The notes beneath the pieces are model-generated. The model saw only the letters and a program-made list of their open reading frames with translations. It made no database searches and was not told where the DNA came from. From contig JAQCJA010000300.1 in assembly GCA_027593305.1 (NCBI GenBank), forward strand, positions 1-6,135: a stretch of DNA of 6,135 nt. The letters are read 5' to 3'. The position numbers and the translations under genes were made by a program. Positions 1 through 4,341 of the stretch are shown piece by piece (the first letter of the stretch is position 1; each line of letters starts with the position of its first letter). Source of the stretch: a bacterium. GTDB lineage: Bacteria > Latescibacterota > UBA2968 > UBA8231.

Positions 1-1
1 G

Positions 2-931
2 GTCGCCGGCGCGGAAGTATTGCGAACGAACCTGTTTCGCGAGGAGCTGGTGGAAGTGTTCCTCGGCGGCTTCATGCATGACTGCGGCTTGTGGATGGAA
101 CCCTTCCTCCTGCCCGAGGGCCACGAAGTCAAAGGGGCCAAGCTGATCTCGGCGACGGCCGAAGTACAGCGGTTTGCTCCGGCTCTGGCCAAGATCGTCC
201 TGTTCCATTCCGATATCGTGCGCCTCGCGCGCAAGCATGGGCTGGTGAAGATCACCGACAGTCCGGATGATCCGGAGCAGATGAATTTCCGCCGCGAGTT
301 CTATGATGTACGGGAGGACGCCGTCGAGGCGGCCGAACTCTATTCGGGCAACACGCATGCGGATGTGCTGAGCCCGGCGGACCTGCGCAAGGTTCTGCCT
401 GTGGCGCTGGCAGAGTATTTCATCAGCCACACACGTGACATCTACTCCAAGTCCGAGGTCGAGGTCATCAACGACCTGGCACAGCACGTGTGCGGCGGAG
501 CGTTCCAGCGCTACATGGTGGTGTTGTGCAATTCTCGGGTTGAGGTCGTGGCGCCGCGGCGCGCACTCGTCCGTCTCGCAGGGCATCTGTCGGTGATGGT
601 GGAGAAGGGCAAGGACTCACGGCGCGCCGTCCGCCTGGAACTCGATGGCTACGATGCCGGCAGTGTGCTGCACGGTCGCGACCGCAATTCACCTCACCTG
701 ATCAGTCTGTTTCTGCGACGTCGGGACGGCAGTCGGGAAAAGGCGGAATACGTCAACCCGCGCGAGTCTGCCTTGTGGGATCGCGCCGCGGGCATCGACA
801 GCCGCATGTATATCCCCGCCGGCCGCTATCGCAGCAATCTGTCCTACCGGGTGACCGGCTTCATGGGTGAAGAGGTCTACACCCGGGTGCTGGCTGAATA
901 CGAAGAGGAATACAACCGGCGCAACCAGTAA
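2..931 (+). CDS. HD-domain protein, divergent HD-GYP-like (5' partial)
   Basis: The frame is open from base 2 with no stop, so the gene begins upstream and only its C-terminal ~310 residues are seen. A TTG at 20-22 could be read as a start, but it would fall inside the domain and has no properly spaced Shine-Dalgarno site, so I treat the gene as truncated. Counting from that TTG, the visible histidines are H20-D21 (GGFMHDCGLW), H35 (GHEVKGAKL) and H63 (LFHSD). Their order and spacing resemble the HD..., HxxxG... and HH... positions of HD-GYP cyclic-di-GMP phosphodiesterases. The usual HDIGK lysine and the HHExxDGxGYP loop are absent, so the activity is uncertain: another phosphohydrolase, a sensor or an inactive domain are all possible. 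Residues ~75-303 are charged, contain no membrane segment and match no family I recognise. A 6-bp hairpin (931-945) follows the stop without a T-run. Confident in the gene, moderate for HD, low for substrate. Confidence 0.7.
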   Translation, partial: VAGAEVLRTNLFREELVEVFLGGFMHDCGLWMEPFLLPEGHEVKGAKLISATAEVQRFAPALAKIVLFHSDIVRLARKHGLVKITDSPDDPEQMNFRREFYDVREDAVEAAELYSGNTHADVLSPADLRKVLPVALAEYFISHTRDIYSKSEVEVINDLAQHVCGGAFQRYMVVLCNSRVEVVAPRRALVRLAGHLSVMVEKGKDSRRAVRLELDGYDAGSVLHGRDRNSPHLISLFLRRRDGSREKAEYVNPRESALWDRAAGIDSRMYIPAGRYRSNLSYRVTGFMGEEVYTRVLAEYEEEYNRRNQ

Positions 932-960
932 CCCGGGTGCCGGGTCCGGGTGGATCAAGC

Positions 961-998
961 AAAAAAAATCCCCGCCGAGCAGCAGCTACTCGACGGGG
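961..998 (-). terminator. Rho-independent terminator, minus strand
   Basis: Two arms, 970-983 and 985-998, form a long GC-rich hairpin followed on the minus strand by A and eight T's (968-961). Two positions of the stem are G.U pairs in the minus-strand RNA but would be C.A mismatches in a plus-strand RNA, and the T-run is downstream only in the minus direction. Orientation is therefore clear. It lies about 145 bases past the stop of the HAD phosphatase gene and probably ends that transcript, or a separate small RNA from the gap. It also insulates the convergent HD-domain gene. Confidence 0.88.
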
Positions 999-1006
999 AG
1001 CCCCAA

Positions 1007-1016
1007 GAATCGAACC
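1007..1016 (-). other. tRNA T-loop-like decamer, possible tRNA remnant
   Basis: The minus strand reads GGTTCGATTC, a full match to the conserved tRNA T-arm core (G53 TTCRANY C61). The flanking CGAGG/CTTGG could form a five-pair T stem with one G-G mismatch and one G.U pair, followed by GGCTCCC where an acceptor 3' strand would lie. I found no matching 5' acceptor (GGGAGCC or a close variant), no D arm and no anticodon arm within ~80 bases upstream, and no CCA. It is not a functional tRNA gene; it may be the 3' remnant of one, part of another structured RNA, or chance. Confidence 0.25.
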
Positions 1017-1046
1017 TCGTGGATCCTGGCGACCCGCGCGATTCAC

Positions 1047-1105
1047 TTATGAGATCGGTCGTCTGAAGTTGAACTTGAGAACTAATACACGGACAATTCT
1101 CATAA
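1047..1105. repeat. Inverted repeat TTATGAGA ... TCTCATAA
   Basis: Perfect 8-bp arms at 1047-1054 and 1098-1105 enclose 43 bases. Within the loop is a smaller perfect dyad, AAGTT-G-AACTT, at 1066-1076. The stretch is clearly AT-richer than the flanking genes. It could be a folded 3' untranslated region of the HAD transcript, part of a small RNA ending at the 961-998 terminator, or a protein-binding site. Nothing in the sequence decides between these. Confidence 0.45.
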
Positions 1106-1111
1106 CCGACG

Positions 1112-1143
1112 TGCAAAAACACTCGTAACATATTGTTTTTGCA
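1112..1143. repeat. Inverted repeat abutting the HAD gene stop codon
   Basis: Perfect 9-bp arms TGCAAAAAC (1112-1120) and GTTTTTGCA (1135-1143) are separated by 14 bases. The right arm touches the HAD stop codon (1144-1146). The position just after a gene suggests a 3' hairpin protecting or weakly ending the minus-strand transcript, but the T-run lies inside the stem rather than after it, so it is not a standard intrinsic terminator. A DNA-binding site is an alternative. Confidence 0.5.
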
Positions 1144-1887
1144 TCATTTGTCGTGAAATATGCCGTTTGGCCAGATGAGGTCCGGCAACTGTCTGTAGTC
1201 GTCAAAAGTGGTCTCGGCTCCGGCATCCAGCAACATGGACGCCGGGTGGCTGGCGGTGAAGCCGATGGGGCGCATGCCGGCGGCGGCGGCGCCCTGCAGT
1301 CCGGGAACGGAATCCTCGACAACAGCGCAATCGACGGGGGCTACGCCCAGCCTCTCGGCGGCCAGCAGGAACAGGTCCGGTGCCGGTTTGCCCAGTGCCA
1401 CCTCAGTTGCTGAGCAGAGGATGTCAAAGCAGTTGTCGATGCCGGCCTGCCGCAGGGAGAAGCGGATCTTGTCCAGGCGACCCGAAGAGGCGACGGCCAT
1501 GGGCACCCTGTCGCGCCGCAGACGGGCCAGGAGCTGGGGCAGCCCCGGAAACGATTCGGTCGCGCCCTCGGCGAGCCGGAAGTACTCCAGGGCCCTCTCT
1601 TCGAGGACGTCGTCGTCGAAGACGCAACCGGTATCTGCGCTCAGGGCCTGCAGCAGGTCGCCATCGGAACGACCGATGAAGGTCTCGATATAGTCCAGAT
1701 CCACGTCGATGCCGCGGCGGTGCAGTACCGGAAGCCACGCCGAGCAACTGTGTTTTTCGCTGTCGACGAGGACGCCGTCACAATCCCAGATCAAGGCTCT
1801 TGTCATGGCTTCGAAGAAACGCCGCAACAACGCTGGAGACAAGGATCCGGCAGATGATCCACACCCGTCGCTGAAAGTCGTTGCCAC
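1144..1887 (-). CDS. HAD-superfamily hydrolase (beta-PGM/YieH-like phosphatase)
   Basis: Probable cytoplasmic sugar-phosphate or small phosphometabolite phosphatase. All four HAD motifs are present (numbering from the GTG start at 1887): motif I DCDGVLVD with nucleophile D35 and acid/base D37, motif II S134 in VASSG, motif III K167 in GKPAPD, and motif IV VVEDS with E191-D192. A helical cap lies between motifs I and II (~45-120), as in HAD subfamily IA (beta-phosphoglucomutase, phosphoglycolate phosphatase, YieH); the exact substrate cannot be read from sequence. Two starts compete. GTG at 1887 has a good GGAGG site six bases upstream, giving 247 residues with an unusual 27-residue leader. 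ATG at 1806 has almost no Shine-Dalgarno site but gives the normal family N-terminus (MTRALIWDCDG, 220 residues). I list the longer form because of its ribosome site. The gene is divergent from serS and convergent with the HD gene. Confidence 0.9.
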   Translation of the reverse strand: MATTFSDGCGSSAGSLSPALLRRFFEAMTRALIWDCDGVLVDSEKHSCSAWLPVLHRRGIDVDLDYIETFIGRSDGDLLQALSADTGCVFDDDVLEERALEYFRLAEGATESFPGLPQLLARLRRDRVPMAVASSGRLDKIRFSLRQAGIDNCFDILCSATEVALGKPAPDLFLLAAERLGVAPVDCAVVEDSVPGLQGAAAAGMRPIGFTASHPASMLLDAGAETTFDDYRQLPDLIWPNGIFHDK

Positions 1888-1903
1888 GATGGGCCTCCAT
1901 CCC
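1888..1903. promoter_or_regulatory. Dyad GATGG-N4-CCATC next to the HAD start, includes its ribosome site
   Basis: An inverted repeat with 5-bp arms and a 4-base spacer sits immediately upstream of the HAD GTG codon. Read on the minus strand, it contains the GGAGG ribosome site (1898-1894, six bases from the GTG). A close relative of this dyad occurs at 1945-1958 beside the serS start, so the two may be paired operators of the divergent region or a chance resemblance. The ribosome-site reading is the firmer part. Confidence 0.4.
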
Positions 1904-1944
1904 GTTTTTCAGGGGGAGCCGGCAATCTGTGACTCTCTATTCCT

Positions 1945-1958
1945 GATGGTCCCATCCC
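1945..1958. promoter_or_regulatory. Dyad GATGG-N2-CCATC directly before serS
   Basis: An inverted repeat with 5-bp arms and a 2-base spacer ends two bases before the serS ATG, where a ribosome binding site would normally lie. No good Shine-Dalgarno sequence is visible for serS. No convincing -35/-10 pair was found on either strand of 1888-1958, and there is no room for a T-box leader unless transcription starts inside the HAD gene. A repressor or attenuating structure is conceivable; this is inference from position only. Confidence 0.3.
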
Positions 1959-3365
1959 ATGATTGACGTACGCCAGATCCGCGACAACCCTGACGCCCTG
2001 CGCCGGGCCATCCGCCGCCGCCGTGTCGACCCGGCAAAGGCGGATGTCGACCGCTTTCTCGCACTCGATGACCAGCGTCGAACGCTGCAACAGGAAATCG
2101 ACGGGCTCAATACCACGAAGAAGGAGCTTGCGCAGCTGGGGCGCACCGATCCCGAGGCGGCTCGCGCTCGTGGTCAGGAACTTCGCGAACAGGGTCGCGA
2201 CCTCGAGACCAGGTTCAACGAGGTATCAGCCGAGTGGCAGGCCATTCTCGACTGGTTCCCGAACTGGCCCCATGCGGACATGCCCGACGGTGTCGGTGAG
2301 GACGACAATCCCGAGGAGTGTGTGTGGATCCCGGGTCAGGGATACCTGCCCGCCGATCGCCTTGGCAAAGGGGAAGGCTCAAAGGGGATCATGCCGAAGA
2401 TGCCACTCCATGCTGAAGGCGAGTTTGCGCCAGTGGAGCACGCAGATCTGGCGGTCACACTCGGGGTGGACACGGTCCAGGCGGCAAAGATCTCGGGCTC
2501 GCGTTTCACCTATATCAAGGGTGACATTGCCCGCATGCAGTACGCCATTCAGCGGCTGCTCTGTGATGAGTTGCTGGGACGTGGGTACGACATGATTGTG
2601 CCGCCGCTGCTGGTGCGGGAACGGACGCTCTATGGCACGTCTCATTTCCCCGAGGGGCGCGATCAGGTCTACGCCATTGAGGCCCAGAATGTCGAGGATG
2701 GGGCGCAACTGTTTCTTGTGGGTTCGTCCGAGCCGACCAACTTCAGCTACTTCATGGATCGCACGTTGAATGAGGCCGACCTGCCGGTGAAGATCTTTGC
2801 CTATACCACCTGCTTCCGCTCCGAGGCGGGTTCCTGGGGGCGCGACGTGCGCGGTATCAAACGAGTCCATCAGTTCGACAAGATCGAGATGAATGCCGTG
2901 TGTGCGCCGGACCAGTCGAACGACATCTACGAGGAGTTCGGGCAGATCAACGAGTGGTTGCTGCAGCAGCTGCAACTGCCGTACCGGATGGTCGCCAAGT
3001 GCGCCGGAGACGCCGGCTATCTGGCGACCCACCGGCAGCGGGATGGCGAGGTGTGGATGCCGGGGACGGGGGAGTTCATGGAGGTCATGACCGACACGAA
3101 CACCACCGACTACCAGGCGCGACGCATGAACATCCGCTACCGGCCCCGGGATGGCGGCGGCTTGCAGTTCTGCCACACCGCCAACGACACGGGTTGTGCC
3201 ATGGGCCGCATGTTGATCGCCATTCTGGAGAACTATCAGCAGGCGGACGGCTCCGTGAAGGTGCCTGAGGTCCTGCAGGCCGTTGTCGGCAAGGAGCGGC
3301 TGATTCCGGATCTGGCAGCAGCGGAAGGCGCCGGCAAGGCTGACAGGAAGGGCAGGAAGTCGTGA
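1959..3365 (+). CDS. serS: Seryl-tRNA synthetase (serine--tRNA ligase)
   Basis: Class II synthetase that activates serine with ATP and charges tRNA-Ser (also tRNA-Sec where present). The start is fixed by an in-frame TGA at 1944-1946 with no other start codon in between. Residues 1-110 form the N-terminal two-helix coiled-coil arm that binds the long variable arm of tRNA-Ser. The catalytic core follows: motif 1 around ISGSRFTYIKG (178-188), motif 2 CFRSEAG...GRD (285-296) with HQFDKIE (304-310), QARR (386-389), and motif 3 TGCAMGR...ILENYQQADG (411-431) with R417. At 468 residues it exceeds E. coli SerRS (430), mainly through ~27 extra residues between NPEE (117-120) and EFAPVE (155-160) and a charged C-terminal tail. 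Oddities: the serine-binding TxE is S256-S257-E258, the usual SCSN reads TDTN (378-381), and motif 3 has NDTG for NGSG/NGTG. The tRNA arm argues against an aminoacyl-carrier-protein ligase. Confidence 0.96.
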   Translation: MIDVRQIRDNPDALRRAIRRRRVDPAKADVDRFLALDDQRRTLQQEIDGLNTTKKELAQLGRTDPEAARARGQELREQGRDLETRFNEVSAEWQAILDWFPNWPHADMPDGVGEDDNPEECVWIPGQGYLPADRLGKGEGSKGIMPKMPLHAEGEFAPVEHADLAVTLGVDTVQAAKISGSRFTYIKGDIARMQYAIQRLLCDELLGRGYDMIVPPLLVRERTLYGTSHFPEGRDQVYAIEAQNVEDGAQLFLVGSSEPTNFSYFMDRTLNEADLPVKIFAYTTCFRSEAGSWGRDVRGIKRVHQFDKIEMNAVCAPDQSNDIYEEFGQINEWLLQQLQLPYRMVAKCAGDAGYLATHRQRDGEVWMPGTGEFMEVMTDTNTTDYQARRMNIRYRPRDGGGLQFCHTANDTGCAMGRMLIAILENYQQADGSVKVPEVLQAVVGKERLIPDLAAAEGAGKADRKGRKS

Positions 3366-4252
3366 CCGCACGGATTCTTGATGGCCAGGCGCTGGCGCAG
3401 GACATGCGCGCTGAACTGAAGGCCGAAGTGGACCGGCTGCAGGCCGATCACGGCATTGTACCCGGGCTGTCGGTGGTGCTGGTGGGGGACGATCCGGCGT
3501 CCGTGTCCTACGTCAAGGGCAAGCGCAAGGCGGCAGGCGAAGTGGGTGTGCATTCCGTGGAATCAAAGTTTGACGCGGATCTGCCGCAGGCGGATCTCAT
3601 CGCCGAGATCCAGCGACTCAATGCTGACGACACGGTACACGGCATTCTCGTCCAGTTGCCCCTGCCGAAAGGTCTGGACGAAGAAGCGGCACTCAACGCC
3701 ATCCATCCGGACAAGGACGCCGACGGTCTGCACCCGATGAATCTGGGGCGCATGATCCGTGGCCAGCACGGCTTTCTGCCCTGTACTCCGCACGGTGTGC
3801 AGCAGATTCTCGTGCGTTCCGGTATCGATGTGGCAGGCAAACATGTTGTCGTTGTCGGACGCAGCACTCTCGTGGGCCGACCGCTGGCCAACATCCTCAC
3901 CCAGAAGGGCCCTGGCGCCAACGCCACGGTGACCACCTGCCATACGGGCACGACGGATCTGGCCCACCATACGCGGCAGGCGGACGTCCTTGTCGTCGCC
4001 ACCGGCGTGCGCAACACGGTGACGGCGGATATGGTCAAACCGGGTGCGGTGGTGGTCGACGTCGGCGTCAACCGCATCGAGGATGCGTCCCGCGCGCGAG
4101 GCTGGCGTCTGGTGGGTGATGTCGACTTTGATGGTGTCAGGGACGTTGCCGCGGCGATTACCAAAGTGCCGGGAGGTGTGGGGCCCTGGACGATTACGAT
4201 GTTGCTCTACAACACGATTCTGGCGGCCAAGAGAGCCCACAACATCACTTGA
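3362..4252 (+). CDS. folD: Bifunctional methylenetetrahydrofolate dehydrogenase/cyclohydrolase
   Basis: Cytoplasmic enzyme interconverting 5,10-methylene-THF, 5,10-methenyl-THF and 10-formyl-THF with NAD(P), supplying one-carbon units for purines and formyl-Met. Its 296 residues are close to the family norm (~285-300). Seen in the sequence: Y50 and K54 in the YVKGK motif (catalytic Tyr/Lys), VQLPLP (97-102), KDADG with D121, PCTPHG (140-145), the nucleotide-binding GRSTLVGRP (166-174), GDVDF (252-256) and PGGVGP (270-275). Departures from the usual consensus include PGGVGPWT for PGGVGPMT, ITKVPGG for ITPVPGG, GRSTLVG for GRSNIVG and CHTGT for CHSRT; the catalytic residues are kept, so I expect it to be active. 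The GTG start overlaps the serS stop as GTGA, and two AGGAAG copies (3345-3350, 3354-3359) lie just upstream, so translation is probably coupled to serS. Confidence 0.96.
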   Translation: MTARILDGQALAQDMRAELKAEVDRLQADHGIVPGLSVVLVGDDPASVSYVKGKRKAAGEVGVHSVESKFDADLPQADLIAEIQRLNADDTVHGILVQLPLPKGLDEEAALNAIHPDKDADGLHPMNLGRMIRGQHGFLPCTPHGVQQILVRSGIDVAGKHVVVVGRSTLVGRPLANILTQKGPGANATVTTCHTGTTDLAHHTRQADVLVVATGVRNTVTADMVKPGAVVVDVGVNRIEDASRARGWRLVGDVDFDGVRDVAAAITKVPGGVGPWTITMLLYNTILAAKRAHNIT

Positions 4253-4341
4253 TCCGGTGCGGGACTTTCCTGCCCCCGCTCCGCCCCGGAGTGCGTATCG
4301 GCGCGACCATCCGCGCGACTGTTGTCAACACGGTGAGGTCC

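Noticed and set aside
931..945. Short hairpin ACCCGG-GTG-CCGGGT after the HD-domain gene as a plus-strand terminator
   Set aside because: The stem is only 6 bp and no T-run follows; the next A-run precedes the other hairpin, so it does not meet intrinsic terminator criteria.
1000..1080. Functional tRNA gene on the minus strand
   Set aside because: Only the T-loop matches; no 5' acceptor partner, D arm, anticodon arm or CCA could be found.
1888..1958. T-box or other riboswitch leader for serS
   Set aside because: The divergent gap is only 71 bases, too short for a T-box, and shows no T-box core or terminator hairpin.
2379..3371. Long open reading frame antisense to serS (330 codons)
   Set aside because: It lies opposite a clearly conserved synthetase, encodes a His/Leu/Arg-rich product without recognisable motifs, and is the usual by-product of high-GC codon use.
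4253..4341. Terminator or promoter between folD and the beta-helix gene
   Set aside because: Only small GC hairpins (CTCCG-CCC-CGGAG at 4279-4291, GCGCG...CGCGC at 4301-4316) with no T-run and no convincing -35/-10 pair; nothing supportable beyond the ribosome site.
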